A stretch of DNA of 64,000 bases, from assembly GCF_029892065.1 (NCBI RefSeq), contig NZ_CP120373.1, positions 2,797,001 to 2,861,000 of the forward strand. Reading direction: 5' to 3'. Positions 17,431-25,968 of the stretch are shown piece by piece. This DNA comes from Sinorhizobium garamanticum. Its GTDB lineage: Bacteria; Pseudomonadota; Alphaproteobacteria; Rhizobiales; Rhizobiaceae. The position numbers were made by a program, and so were the translations under genes. The notes beneath the pieces were generated by a model. It did no database searches. It worked only from the letters and a program-made list of their open reading frames with translations, and was not told where the DNA came from. The first letter of the stretch is position 1. Each line of letters opens with the position of its first letter.

Positions 17431-19434
17431 GTGGAATACCGCAGGGATATTGACGGCGTGCGAGCCATCGCCGTGATGTCGGTAGTACTCTGCCATGCTG
17501 GAGTTCCTGGTTTTTCCGGTGGTTTGGTTGGCGTAGACGTATTCTTTGTAGTTTCGGGTTTTCTCATTGCCGGAATTCTCCATCGAGAGCTTGCAGCAGG
17601 GCGCTTCTCGCTGATCTCGTTTTATGAGCGGCGAGCGCGACGAATATTGCCGGCGCTTTTCTTCGCGATTGCTGCCTGCCTTGTGGCGGGAGCGGTGCTG
17701 CTGCTGCCGGACATGTTTGTCGGGCTGGCGCGTTCCGCGCTGGCGGCAATCTTCTTCTCGTCTAATATCTGGTTCTGGTACGCGAACGCGGACTATTTCG
17801 CCCCGGATGCGGATCTCGAACCGCTGCTTCACACCTGGTCCTTGGGTGTCGAGGAGCAATTCTATATCGTCTTTCCGCTGGTCTTGTGGTGGCTCTTTCG
17901 GTTGCCGAGACGGGCCATGATTGGGGCGTTCGCCGGCTTGTGTCTCGCGTCGTTCTTGCTTTCCGTCTGGGCAAGCGGCGCATACCCGCGGGCGAACTTC
18001 TACCTGGCGCCAACGCGGGCCTGGGAACTTGGGCTCGGCGTGCTCCTTGCCGTCGGCGCATTTCCGGTCTGTCGCAGTGCAAGGCTTGCCCAGGCGGCGT
18101 CGCTGCTCGGGTTGGGCGCGATCCTGGCGGCGGTGGCGTTCTTCGATAGTACGACGCTGTTACCGGGGCTCGCCGCGGTGCTGCCCGCTTTCGGCGCCCT
18201 GGCGCTGCTGTGGTCAGGCGAGCAGAGGATAACGGTGGCCGGCCGGATGCTGTCCGGTTCGATACCGGTGGCGATCGGACTGATCTCCTATTCGCTTTAT
18301 CTTTGGCACTGGCCGATCATCGTCTATTTCAAATTGGTGGGCGGCACGTTGGAAATTACTCCGCAGCAGATGCTGGCCGCCATCGTTCTGTCGCTTGCAT
18401 GCGCCTACGCGAGTTGGCGGTTCATCGAAACCCCGTTCCGCCGCCGGGCGCCGAACGGATTTACGAGCCGCTTCATTCTTGCCTCTTCTTCGGCCGCCAT
18501 TGCTGCCGTCGCGGTGGTGGCGGCCACGGTGAATGTGTGGGAAGGGTTTCCGGGTCGCCTCTCGCGCGATGCGCGGCTGGCCTATTCCGGCACCTTCGAC
18601 ATTGACGGGCAACGCGATCGCTGTGGCGGCAAAACACCGCAGGAGGGCCTGTGCCGCATCGGGGCGGAGGCCGGCGCTGCAAGCGGCAAGAACAGCATCC
18701 TGCTCTGGGGGGATTCCCATGCCGGAGCAATCATGTCCGGACTCGACGTTTTGCTTGAGAGAAGCAACAAACAGGGCGCGGTTGCGTTCAAGGGCGGGTG
18801 CCCGCCACTTCTTGGCGTGGAACGGCAGGACAAAGGGCCGGACCACGATTGCTCCGACTTCAACGCTGCGGTCATGTCGATGCTCCGGAAGCGCCGCGAC
18901 TCGCCCGTGGTCGTCCTCAGCGCGCGCTGGTCTCGTATAGTCAATAGCGATCCCACCGGTGAAAGAAGCGGCCCCGAGCCGCAGCTCGTCCGCAAGGGTG
19001 GCAGCGAAAACGGCCCCGAGCAGGAGTATGCACTCTTCGAGAGCGCGTTGCTGAAGACCGTCCGAGCGATCCGCAGCACTGGCCGAAAGGTCATCATTGT
19101 CGATGATATCCCGGATATCGGCTGGTCCGTTCCTCGCGTTCTCGGCCTTAACCACTTCATCGATGCCGCCTTGCCGCCAGTCCCGACGCGAGCCGTGATC
19201 GAGGCGCGTACCGCGCGTGTCAACCGGGTGCTTGAAATTGCGGACAGGGATGCCGGCGTGCAGCGCGTCAGTGCTGTTCCGCTGCTGTGCAGGCCCGTTT
19301 GCATGGTCGCAAAGAACGGTATCCCGCTCTATTCAGACGAGCACCACCTCAGCGTTTTCGGTTCGACAACTTTGGTGCCGATGATGATGAAGGATGCCGT
19401 GGCCCCACCGTTCGCGCCCCCACTAGCTCGGTGA
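17431..19434 (+). CDS. Membrane acyltransferase (OafA/YrhL type) with C-terminal SGNH domain
   Basis: 667 aa from GTG 17431, with GGGGGG eight bases upstream; TTG 17416 is an alternative. Residues 1-370 are an Acyltransferase_3 membrane domain (about ten helices) with the family start YRRDIDGVRAIAVMSVVL and FFVVSGFLI. Residues 385-667 are a periplasmic SGNH/GDSL domain with G-D-S-H at 427-430 (Ser429) and D636-x-x-H639 (DEHHLS). Such proteins move acyl groups, usually acetyl, across the inner membrane onto polysaccharide, LPS or peptidoglycan. The acceptor is unknown and no polysaccharide cluster is near. Confidence 0.92.
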   Translation: MEYRRDIDGVRAIAVMSVVLCHAGVPGFSGGLVGVDVFFVVSGFLIAGILHRELAAGRFSLISFYERRARRILPALFFAIAACLVAGAVLLLPDMFVGLARSALAAIFFSSNIWFWYANADYFAPDADLEPLLHTWSLGVEEQFYIVFPLVLWWLFRLPRRAMIGAFAGLCLASFLLSVWASGAYPRANFYLAPTRAWELGLGVLLAVGAFPVCRSARLAQAASLLGLGAILAAVAFFDSTTLLPGLAAVLPAFGALALLWSGEQRITVAGRMLSGSIPVAIGLISYSLYLWHWPIIVYFKLVGGTLEITPQQMLAAIVLSLACAYASWRFIETPFRRRAPNGFTSRFILASSSAAIAAVAVVAATVNVWEGFPGRLSRDARLAYSGTFDIDGQRDRCGGKTPQEGLCRIGAEAGAASGKNSILLWGDSHAGAIMSGLDVLLERSNKQGAVAFKGGCPPLLGVERQDKGPDHDCSDFNAAVMSMLRKRRDSPVVVLSARWSRIVNSDPTGERSGPEPQLVRKGGSENGPEQEYALFESALLKTVRAIRSTGRKVIIVDDIPDIGWSVPRVLGLNHFIDAALPPVPTRAVIEARTARVNRVLEIADRDAGVQRVSAVPLLCRPVCMVAKNGIPLYSDEHHLSVFGSTTLVPMMMKDAVAPPFAPPLAR

Positions 19435-19540
19435 AATGATCTAGGCTCATCAATTCCGGACGGCGCCGGCGGAATGCCGGCGACACGCAATCCCGACGAT
19501 GATCGGAGCTCGCCCCTGGCGCTTGCCCTGGATGCGGTAT

Positions 19541-19566
19541 CCATGCAATATCCATACATTGTGGAA
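19541..19566 (+). promoter_or_regulatory. Candidate MocR operator upstream of the regulator gene
   Basis: TATCCAT occurs twice as a direct repeat 11 bp apart (from 19541), the second continuing into ATCCATACATTG. Direct repeats of this kind are typical binding sites for MocR/GntR dimers. A related CATACA-containing pattern lies just downstream of the gene at 21021-21059. The site is 16-41 bp before the chosen ATG, suitable for autoregulation. Confidence 0.45.
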
Positions 19567-19581
19567 AATGGGATATCGTCG

Positions 19582-20982
19582 ATGGACAAGGATCACGCGC
19601 GTCTTTCCTGGGTGCCGGCGCTGAGCAGGGAAGCCGGCCCGCTATATCTGTCGATCGCGGATGCGTTGGCGGCGGACATCGCGGCCGGCGGGCTCAAGGA
19701 GGGAACGCGCCTGCCGCCGCAGCGGGCGCTTGCGGGCGCTCTCGGCATCGATTTCACCACCGTCAGCCGTGCCTATAACGAGGCGCGGGCGCGGGGGCTG
19801 ATCGAGGGCCGCGTCGGGCAGGGCACCTATGTCAAGGCACGGCGAAAGAATGGCGGCCGATCGTTCGGTGGTGGCGGGCTCGTCGACATGAGCATGAACC
19901 TGCCGCCGCTCTTCGAGGATTCGGACCTTATCGCCCGGATGTGGGGCGGGATCGATGCCCTTGAGGACGAGCGGGGATTGGAACTCCTGATGCGCTACCA
20001 GGCAATCGGTGGCGCCCTGCCGGATAAAACGGCAGGGGCGGCATGGCTGCGGCCGAGGCTCGGCGAGGTGGCGGCGGAGCGCCTGCTCATCTGCCCCGGT
20101 GCACAAGGAGCGCTGCTTGCCACGGTCAGCATGCTTGCCGCGCGCGGCGACGTGATCTGCGCCGAGGCACTGACCTATCCGGGACTGCGGTCGCTCGCGG
20201 CCCATCTCGGCATTGGCTTTGCTGCCGTTGCGGTGGACGAACAGGGGCTTTTGCCCGAGGCGTTCGAGGCCGCCTGCGTCAAGCACCGGCCGAAGGCGCT
20301 TTATTGCAACCCGACGCTACACAATCCGACGACGGCGACACTGTCGCTTAAGCGCAGGGAGGCGGTCATCGCAATCGCCCGCAGGCACGACGTCGCGATC
20401 ATTGAGGACGATGCCTATGGCGCGCTGCCGACTGACCCCGTACCACCGCTTGCCGCGCTCGCTCCCGACCTTGTCTATTACGTGGCCGGGCTTGCCAAGT
20501 GCCTTTCGCCGGCGCTCCGCATCGCCTATCTCGTCGTCCCGGATGCCGTGAGCTCCGTTCGCCTCGAGGGAGCGATCCGCGCGACCGCCGGCATGGCCTC
20601 GCCGCTTTCGGCGGCGATCGCCACCCGCTGGATCGAGGATGGAACGGCGGATGCCGCGCTTGCCGCCATTCGCGCCGAGGCGGGACGACGCCAGCGGATC
20701 GCGGCGGAGATCCTGCCGGCCGATCGCGTCCTGACCAATCCTGAGGCCTTTCACCTTTGGCTGACGCTGCCCCCCGGCTGGACACGCGGTGAGTTCACTG
20801 CCCGCCTGCGTACGGCCGGGATCAGCATCGTCACAAGCGATGCGTTTGCGCTTGCCAATCCGCCGGAGGCGGTGCGGCTGGGACTCGGCGCGGCGGAAAC
20901 GCGCGCGGAGCTTGAGCGCAGCCTCGCCATCATCGCCGATCTTCTCGTACAATCGCCGGCTGCGGTAAACTTCGTCGTCTGA
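19582..20982 (+). CDS. MocR-family regulator (GntR HTH fused to aminotransferase fold)
   Basis: 466 aa from ATG 19582; longer readings would run through the candidate operator. Residues 15-85 are a GntR winged helix (PLYLSIADALAADIAAG, LPPQRALAGALGIDFTTVSRAY). Residues 110-460 are a fold-type I PLP aminotransferase domain: CNPTLHNPTTATLS, IEDDAYG (PLP-ring aspartate), and YYVAGLAKCLSPALRIAY, where the conserved Lys forms the PLP aldimine. It probably senses PLP or an amino-compound adduct. The DUF983 gene starts about 200 bp downstream, behind a second candidate site. Confidence 0.92.
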   Translation: MDKDHARLSWVPALSREAGPLYLSIADALAADIAAGGLKEGTRLPPQRALAGALGIDFTTVSRAYNEARARGLIEGRVGQGTYVKARRKNGGRSFGGGGLVDMSMNLPPLFEDSDLIARMWGGIDALEDERGLELLMRYQAIGGALPDKTAGAAWLRPRLGEVAAERLLICPGAQGALLATVSMLAARGDVICAEALTYPGLRSLAAHLGIGFAAVAVDEQGLLPEAFEAACVKHRPKALYCNPTLHNPTTATLSLKRREAVIAIARRHDVAIIEDDAYGALPTDPVPPLAALAPDLVYYVAGLAKCLSPALRIAYLVVPDAVSSVRLEGAIRATAGMASPLSAAIATRWIEDGTADAALAAIRAEAGRRQRIAAEILPADRVLTNPEAFHLWLTLPPGWTRGEFTARLRTAGISIVTSDAFALANPPEAVRLGLGAAETRAELERSLAIIADLLVQSPAAVNFVV

Positions 20983-21020
20983 ATGATGGCGCCGATATCC
21001 GGCGCAATTGTCGCAGGCGA

Positions 21021-21059
21021 GTATGCATACAATAGTTTGACAGTGTATGCTTTGTATGG
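21021..21059 (+). promoter_or_regulatory. Candidate promoter/operator before the DUF983 gene
   Basis: A GTATGCATAC palindrome (from 21021) is followed by TTTGACA and GTATGCTTTGTATGG. TTGACA is a good -35. The CATACA/TGTATG words match the repeats in front of the MocR gene, suggesting a shared operator. Transcription would run to the right into the DUF983 gene. Confidence 0.4.
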
Positions 21060-21184
21060 CTCTCTATTCCAGAAGCCGGCGAGGGGCGATATTGTCCGCC
21101 ATCCGGCATGTCGGCGCGCAATGAGCGCTTACTGCGATTGCGCGCTTGCATTTGCCGCCGACGAAACCCTGGAAAGGAAAGACA

Positions 21185-21610
21185 ATGTCTTCACACGAAG
21201 ATTGGCCGGCTCTTCCGCCGTTGCAGACGGGTTTGCGCGGCCGCTGCCCGCGTTGCGGCCAAGGGCATCTGTTCGAAGGCTTTCTGAAGCTCCGCCCGGA
21301 ATGCGAGGTCTGTGGCCTTGATTATTCCTTCGCCGATCCGGCCGACGGCCCGGCCTTTTTCGTCATCTGCTTCGCCTGCGTGCCGAGCGTCTTCCTCGGT
21401 GTCTGGCTGGAGGTGCAGTATGCCGCGCCGCTTTGGGTGCATCTGCTGACGACCGGCCCCTTCATGCTTCTCACCTGCATCCCGCCGCTGAGACCGCTGA
21501 AGGGCTGGCTGGTCGCAAGCCAATTCTTCTACAAGGCGGAAGAGGGCAGGGTCGTGCGCAAGGCGCTGCCGCAGGCGTCGGAAGGGCCAAAGGCAAGCGC
21601 TACCTCCTGA
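21185..21610 (+). CDS. DUF983 zinc-ribbon membrane protein
   Basis: 141 aa from ATG 21185 with a GGAAAGGAAAG ribosome site. The N terminus has a two-cysteine-pair ribbon (CPRCGQGHLF and CEVCGLDY), then two hydrophobic helices (FVICFACVPSVFLGVWL and LLTTGPFMLLTCIPPL). It matches the DUF983 family, found widely in alphaproteobacteria, often near cytochrome oxidase assembly genes. The function is not established. It faces the nrsF-like gene tail to tail, 20 bp apart. Confidence 0.88.
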   Translation: MSSHEDWPALPPLQTGLRGRCPRCGQGHLFEGFLKLRPECEVCGLDYSFADPADGPAFFVICFACVPSVFLGVWLEVQYAAPLWVHLLTTGPFMLLTCIPPLRPLKGWLVASQFFYKAEEGRVVRKALPQASEGPKASATS

Positions 21611-21629
21611 TTGCGATGCGGCCGACGCG

Positions 21630-22268
21630 TCACCAACGGGCGGCGACGCGGCCGCCAAGCGCACCAAAAAGCGCCAGGATCGTGATCGCGATCGTGTACC
21701 AGGTGGCGACGAACAGGGGTGAATCGTCGGTGCAATGGGAGGCGTAGAACGTTGCGGCGATCCCTCCGGCCGCAAGTCCGGCTATCGCACCGGCCAGTGC
21801 CGGATGGGACGGGGCACCGTGGCGCAGCGCGAGCAAAAGCAGCGCCAGCGGGCCGATCCCGATCAACGGAATGAAGGTCAGGCAAACCAGGCTGTTCGTC
21901 CCGATGAGCCTGCTCGACCACGTTTCGGCGGGTGCGGCGATGAGCTCGATCGCAACTCCTGTCAGGATGAGTGCCGGAGCGATGACTAGATAAGGCAGCA
22001 AGCCGCGCGGGTCTGTCTCCGGACGCGACAGCATTCGCAGAAGGGCGAAGGCGCTTGCGGCAAGGGCAATCGTCACCACGAACTTGAAGAGAAAACGGAC
22101 CGTCTGGGCGGCAATGGCAATATCCGGCCGGGGGCCGAGCAGGGCGAAAAAAATTGTCGTGGCGACGACGATCGCGACGAGGACAGCGCCCCACCAGACG
22201 GTGTTCATCGCCACACCGGTTCGCCGGCTGTCCGCAGCAAGAGCCTTGATGAGTTCGTGCGTCTGCAT
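21630..22268 (-). CDS. nrsF: NrsF-like (DUF1109) anti-sigma factor
   Basis: 212 aa from ATG 22268, one base after the sigma gene stop. Six membrane helices fill the length, after a short cytoplasmic N terminus (MQTHELIKALAADSRR) that is typical of NrsF/DUF1109 proteins. Two cysteines are seen, one in a helix (NSLVCLTF) and one in a loop (ASHCTDDS). In Caulobacter, NrsF restrains sigma F at the membrane and releases it under metal or oxidative stress. Pairing with an ECF sigma and a divergent bufferin operon fits that model. Confidence 0.88.
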   Translation of the reverse strand: MQTHELIKALAADSRRTGVAMNTVWWGAVLVAIVVATTIFFALLGPRPDIAIAAQTVRFLFKFVVTIALAASAFALLRMLSRPETDPRGLLPYLVIAPALILTGVAIELIAAPAETWSSRLIGTNSLVCLTFIPLIGIGPLALLLLALRHGAPSHPALAGAIAGLAAGGIAATFYASHCTDDSPLFVATWYTIAITILALFGALGGRVAARW

Positions 22269-22269
22269 G

Positions 22270-22803
22270 TCAGTCTCGTCCAAATCGCCGGGCGATGGCA
22301 GCAAGGCCGCGATGAAGCGCGACGCGAACTGCGGTTTCATTCATGTCGAGGCTCCGGGCCGCTTCCGATATCGTGCGCCCCTCGACCGATATTGCCGTCA
22401 CCACCGAACGCTGGCCGGGAGTGAGCGTTTCGAGCGCACGGCCGATTTCCCAATCCCTGACCGTCTCCGTTTCCTCGGCGGCTAGCCGGTCTTCCACCTC
22501 GCTGATCCCGACCCGAGGATGGCGGCCTTGCCGCCGCAAGGCATCGACCAGCTTGTGCTTTGCAATCGCGTAGAGCCATGGCGTCACCGGACCGTCGCTC
22601 CGCCAGGTGTGGCGCTTCACATGGATGGCGAGCAGCGTTTCCTGAACGATGTCTTCCGGATCCGGACCGCCGAACGCCCTGCGGCGCGCCCATGCGCGAA
22701 CGAGGCGAGCGGCCTCGTGCAGGAAGTTGCCATAGGCCCGCTCGTCGCCGTCGAGCGCCGCACGGAAAAGTCTGGCGAGGCTCCCTTCATCCACGCCGTC
22801 CAC
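22270..22803 (-). CDS. sigF: ECF sigma factor, SigF type, of the bufferin locus
   Basis: 177 aa from GTG 22803 (GGGAGGAAG upstream); GTG 22794 is a possible second start. Region 2 contains DPEDIVQETLLAIHVKRHTW and WLYAIAKHKLVDALRR. Region 4 contains LTPGQRSVVTAISVEGRTIS and a final HTH with NETAVRVALHRGL. Its stop is one base from the NrsF-like start. The motif GTAAC-N16-CGAA lies just upstream (22820-22844, minus) and again in front of the divergent DUF2282 gene, so it should control both itself and the bufferin operon. Confidence 0.92.
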   Translation of the reverse strand: MDGVDEGSLARLFRAALDGDERAYGNFLHEAARLVRAWARRRAFGGPDPEDIVQETLLAIHVKRHTWRSDGPVTPWLYAIAKHKLVDALRRQGRHPRVGISEVEDRLAAEETETVRDWEIGRALETLTPGQRSVVTAISVEGRTISEAARSLDMNETAVRVALHRGLAAIARRFGRD

Positions 22804-22819
22804 GAGTGCTTCCTCCCAA

Positions 22820-22844
22820 TTCGCTCGCTTTTGCCGTTCGTTAC
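22820..22844 (-). promoter_or_regulatory. SigF-type promoter of the sigF-nrsF operon
   Basis: On the minus strand GTAAC (22844-22840) and CGAA (22823-22820) are separated by 16 bases. This is the element described for Caulobacter sigma F promoters. The -10 element is very close to the sigma ribosome site (GGGAGG), so the leader would be extremely short, or translation may start at the second GTG. Confidence 0.7.
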
Positions 22845-22977
22845 ATCGCCGCCAGCAATCCTTTGGCTAAAATGGGACGACGAAGAGTGTAAAGCGATAT
22901 TCCGCCCATATCCTCGGCCTCCCTTCATCGTGATCTGGCAGGGGACGTCGGCTCACGAAAGCGTGTAGACGCCGAAT

Positions 22978-23002
22978 GTAACATATCTCCCGTTGGTACG
23001 AA
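22978..23002 (+). promoter_or_regulatory. SigF-type promoter of the bufferin operon
   Basis: GTAAC (22978-22982), 16 bases, CGAA (22999-23002), identical in sequence and spacing to the divergent promoter at 22820-22844. It lies 56 bp before the DUF2282 start, leaving a leader of about 50 nt. Confidence 0.75.
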
Positions 23003-23058
23003 CGAGCCTCTGTGTGCCTGGAGCGGCACACCCATGAAACCAACACGGAGACGAAATC

Positions 23059-23382
23059 ATGTCTACGAAATCCACGATAAGTGCGGCCATGCTGGCGAGT
23101 GCCGTGGCAGCTGCGGTGTCGTCGTTCGCGATCGCCGCGCCGCTTTCGGAGGCCGAGGTCAAGGCCGCAATGGATGCCGGCAAGGAGAAGTGCTACGGCG
23201 TCGCGCTCAAGGGCCAAAACGATTGCGCCGCGGGTCCGGGCACGACCTGCCAGGCAACCTCGACGGTCGATTACCAGGGCAATGCCTGGAAATTCGTCGA
23301 TGGCGGCACCTGCACGACGATGCAACTGCCGGACGGCCGCAAGGGCTCGCCAGAACCGCTGTCACGCGATCTTCCCTCCTAA
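23059..23382 (+). CDS. bufA1: DUF2282 bufferin precursor (BufA1 type)
   Basis: 107 aa with a signal peptide (hydrophobic to SFAIAAPLS, cleavage near residue 27). The mature part carries the four conserved cysteines C45, C56, C64 and C85 ([26 protein letters not shown]). Bufferins are secreted RiPPs. The MNIO enzyme and its partner convert cysteines to thiooxazole-type heterocycles, and the product binds copper in the periplasm. It is the first gene of an operon with a DUF692, a DUF2063 and a DoxX gene. The gap to the next gene (153 bp) holds a palindromic repeat. Confidence 0.92.
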   Translation: MSTKSTISAAMLASAVAAAVSSFAIAAPLSEAEVKAAMDAGKEKCYGVALKGQNDCAAGPGTTCQATSTVDYQGNAWKFVDGGTCTTMQLPDGRKGSPEPLSRDLPS

Positions 23383-23399
23383 GCCACTTTGAAACTATG

Positions 23400-23487
23400 C
23401 AATTCCGGACGGAAAACCGTTCCACACTTTTCCCGGAATTGCTCTACAGCGCCGCGCGTCCGATCGGACGCGCTAAGGTCGCTGTAG
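23400..23487. repeat. RIME-like palindromic mosaic element between bufA1 and bufB
   Basis: Two adjoining palindromes. The first has arms CAATTCCGG (23400-23408) and CCGGAATTG (23433-23441). The second has outer arms TACAGCG/CGCTGTA and an inner perfect palindrome GCGTCCGATCGGACGC (23456-23471). Related second units occur at 33346, 35578, 38551, 45655 and 56487. As RNA it would fold strongly and may lower downstream expression or stabilise the bufA1 message. Confidence 0.85.
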
Positions 23488-23535
23488 CACTTTAAGGAAT
23501 CATACAGGGACAAGCGCCGGAAAGCGGAGGCGACG

Positions 23536-24465
23536 ATGGCCAAATTGGCAATTCACGCGGATCGTGGCGCGTCGGAAGGCTCCCGTTTTCCGGCGCATCG
23601 GATCGACGGACTGGCAGGCACCAGTTTCAAACACCAGCATCTGACATCCATTCTCGAGGATCAGGCGGCCAAGCGCGGCTTCTTTGAGGTTCACGCGGAA
23701 AACTACATGGGCGAGGGCGGGCCGCCGCATGCGGCGCTCGCGCGAATACGCCAGGACTACCCGGTTTCGCTTCACGGCGTCTGCATGTCGATCGGCGGGC
23801 CGCAGCCGCTGGACAAGACCCATCTCGGCCGCTTTGCCGGGCTGATCGAGCGGTACGAACCGGCGCTGGTCTCGGAGCATCTGGCCTGGTCGACGCACGG
23901 CACGACCTATTACAACGACCTTCTGCCGCTGCCCTATACCGAAGCCACCCTGCGGCGCGTCGCCGACCATATCGACGAGGTCCAGGAGACGATCAAGCGG
24001 CCGATGCTGCTCGAGAACCCGTCGACCTATCTGCTCTTCAAGGAATCGACGATGAGCGAGACTGCATTCATCCGCGAGCTGGTCAGGCGCACCGGCTGCG
24101 GTCTGCTGCTCGACGTCAACAATGTCTTCGTTTCGGCAACCAATCATGGCTTTTCCGCTTTGGAATATCTCGCGGATTATCCGCTCGAACATGTTGGCGA
24201 GATCCATCTGGCCGGCCACGCCGAGCAAGAGGACGACGAGGGCGATCTCCTCCTGATCGACAGCCACGACGGGCCGGTCGCCGACGCGGTCTGGACGCTC
24301 TTCGACATCGTCATCGGCCGGTGCGGCCCGCTTCCGACTCTTATTGAATGGGACAGCGCCATTCCCGATTGGCCGGTGCTGAAGGCCGAAGCGATTGCGG
24401 CACAAGCGATCCTCGATCGGCACGCCGGCGCGTTCCTGCGGGAGAAGAGCCATGCGCGTGGCTGA
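23536..24465 (+). CDS. bufB: MNIO (DUF692) multinuclear iron oxygenase, BufB
   Basis: 309 aa, GGAGG before the ATG. It is a TIM barrel of the DUF692/MNIO family, with the metal-ligand segments [62 protein letters not shown] and LIDSHDGPV, and a late [15 protein letters not shown] enzymes use a mixed-valent di- or tri-iron centre and O2 to remodel cysteines of a peptide. Here the substrate should be the upstream DUF2282 protein. The 3' end overlaps bufC by 14 nt. Confidence 0.93.
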   Translation: MAKLAIHADRGASEGSRFPAHRIDGLAGTSFKHQHLTSILEDQAAKRGFFEVHAENYMGEGGPPHAALARIRQDYPVSLHGVCMSIGGPQPLDKTHLGRFAGLIERYEPALVSEHLAWSTHGTTYYNDLLPLPYTEATLRRVADHIDEVQETIKRPMLLENPSTYLLFKESTMSETAFIRELVRRTGCGLLLDVNNVFVSATNHGFSALEYLADYPLEHVGEIHLAGHAEQEDDEGDLLLIDSHDGPVADAVWTLFDIVIGRCGPLPTLIEWDSAIPDWPVLKAEAIAAQAILDRHAGAFLREKSHARG

Positions 24466-25255
24466 GAGCATTTCCGACGACGTTGCCGACAGGCTGGATT
24501 ACCCGACAGGCTTCGTGCCGGCGCTGCTCGATCCCGGCCGCGTCACGCCCAGCCTCGTCGCGGGGCCCAGGGGCAAGGCCGCAAACAAGCGCTTCAACGT
24601 CTATCGCAACAACGTGACCGTCAGCCTGATCGACGCGCTCGCCGCGGCGTTTCCCGCGACGATGCGCATCACCGGCGAGACCTTCTTTCGCGCGATGGCC
24701 CGGTTTCACGCGCGGGAGACGCCGCCGACCTCGCCGCTTCTCTTCGAGTACGGCCGGGACTTTCCCGCATTTATCGAGCGTTACGAATATGCGCAATCGA
24801 TGCCGTGGCTGGCCGATGTCGCCCGCATCGAGCGAGCCTGGCTCGACGCCTATCATGCGGCAGATGCGCCCGCCCTGCCGCCACATGCCTTGGCGTCGTT
24901 TCCGGCGGAAGCGCTTGGCGACGCCGTCTTCGAGGCACACCCCTCAACGCGCGTGGTGCGCTCGGCGTATCCGGCGCTGACGATCTTTTCCGCAAACCGC
25001 GGCAGCGGCCCGGTCGGCCGCATCGAGGCAAGGGAACCGGAGAGCGCGCTGATAACAAGACCGGCGCTCGACGTGGAGGTTCGCCGTCTTCCGCCGGGCG
25101 CCGATGTCTTCCTCGGCAGCCTCCTGGCAGCCGAGCCATTTGGAAGCGCTGCCGCGGCGGCAAGCGCGGGCTGTCCGGAATTCGATCTCGCAACTGCCAT
25201 TGTCGTCATGCTTGAGGCCGGTGCCTTTGCCGCGCCAGGGAGGATGAGAACGTGA
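24452..25255 (+). CDS. bufC: DUF2063 MNIO partner protein, BufC
   Basis: 267 aa from ATG 24452, inside the end of bufB. Residues 20-110 are the DUF2063 helical domain ([39 protein letters not shown]). The C-terminal part is an RRE-like, mostly beta domain ([27 protein letters not shown]). In bufferin and related MNIO systems this protein binds the precursor and presents it to the oxygenase. The gene overlaps the next by four bases (GTGA). Confidence 0.9.
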   Translation: MRVAESISDDVADRLDYPTGFVPALLDPGRVTPSLVAGPRGKAANKRFNVYRNNVTVSLIDALAAAFPATMRITGETFFRAMARFHARETPPTSPLLFEYGRDFPAFIERYEYAQSMPWLADVARIERAWLDAYHAADAPALPPHALASFPAEALGDAVFEAHPSTRVVRSAYPALTIFSANRGSGPVGRIEAREPESALITRPALDVEVRRLPPGADVFLGSLLAAEPFGSAAAAASAGCPEFDLATAIVVMLEAGAFAAPGRMRT

Positions 25256-25758
25256 CTCTTCTACCGAAGTTCTTCGACAAACGCGAAAACTGGGGCAGGG
25301 CGGGCTGGCTCGGCCGGATCGACGGTCTGATCGCCGGCGTCGCGCCGGCGTCGCTGGCGCAATTCGTCTTGCGCCTGGGGCTCGCTGTGCCCTTTTGGCG
25401 CTCCGGCATGAGCAAATGGGACGGCTTTCTGCAACTCAACGATGTGGCCGTTCTGCTCTTTACCTCGGAATTCCAGTTGCATCTGCCCGGAGGGCCATAT
25501 GCCTTCCCGGCGCCGGCGGTGACGGCCTTCGTGGTCGCCTGCGCGGAGGTCCTGCTGCCGACGCTCGTGGTCCTGGGACTGGCGACCCGCCTTGTCGCAC
25601 TCGGACTTCTCGCAATGACAATCGTCATACAGCTCACCGTTCCGGACGGATGGCCGATTCATCTCACCTGGGCGGCGATGGCGCTCGGCGTCATTACCTG
25701 GGGTGCGGGCAGGTTGTCGGTGGATTGGTGGCTCGCGTCGGGGAGGGGAAAAGTATAG
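25252..25758 (+). CDS. bufD: DoxX-family membrane protein, BufD
   Basis: 168 aa from GTG 25252 (GTGA overlap with bufC). Four membrane helices carry the DoxX pattern (LAQFVLRLGLAVPFWRSGMS, VVACAEVLLPTLVVLGLATR, AMTIVIQLTV). It is the usual last gene of bufferin operons; a redox or quinone-linked membrane role is assumed but not proven. The operon ends in a region of strong hairpins (25788-25911). Confidence 0.9.
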   Translation: MTLLPKFFDKRENWGRAGWLGRIDGLIAGVAPASLAQFVLRLGLAVPFWRSGMSKWDGFLQLNDVAVLLFTSEFQLHLPGGPYAFPAPAVTAFVVACAEVLLPTLVVLGLATRLVALGLLAMTIVIQLTVPDGWPIHLTWAAMALGVITWGAGRLSVDWWLASGRGKV

Positions 25759-25787
25759 GCGGTCCGCCCCTCATCCCGCTGCCGCGA

Positions 25788-25911
25788 CCTTCTCCCCGCA
25801 GGCGGGGAGAAGGGGCTCGAGGCGGCCGCGCAAACCCTTTCGCCCCGCTTGCGTGAAAGAGGGAGCGAGGGGTGCGGCGTATCCCTTCTCCCCGTCAGAA
25901 CGGGGAGAAGG
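25788..25911. repeat. Paired hairpin intergenic repeat
   Basis: Two related hairpins: 12-bp arms CCTTCTCCCCGC/GCGGGGAGAAGG at 25788-25813, and CCTTCTCCCCGT/ACGGGGAGAAGG at 25884-25911. They are flanked by the CCCTCATC and GATGAGGGG words typical of a repeat common in Rhizobiales genomes. It sits between convergent genes, where it may also end transcription. Confidence 0.85.
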
Positions 25912-25968
25912 TGCCGGCAGGCGGATGAGGGGCAACTCAACATGCCACCATGCATCGCAACAGCATTC

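Noticed and set aside
16280..20982. PdxR-type control of pdxJ by the MocR gene
   Set aside because: No copy of the CATACA-type repeats was found in the pdxJ promoter region.
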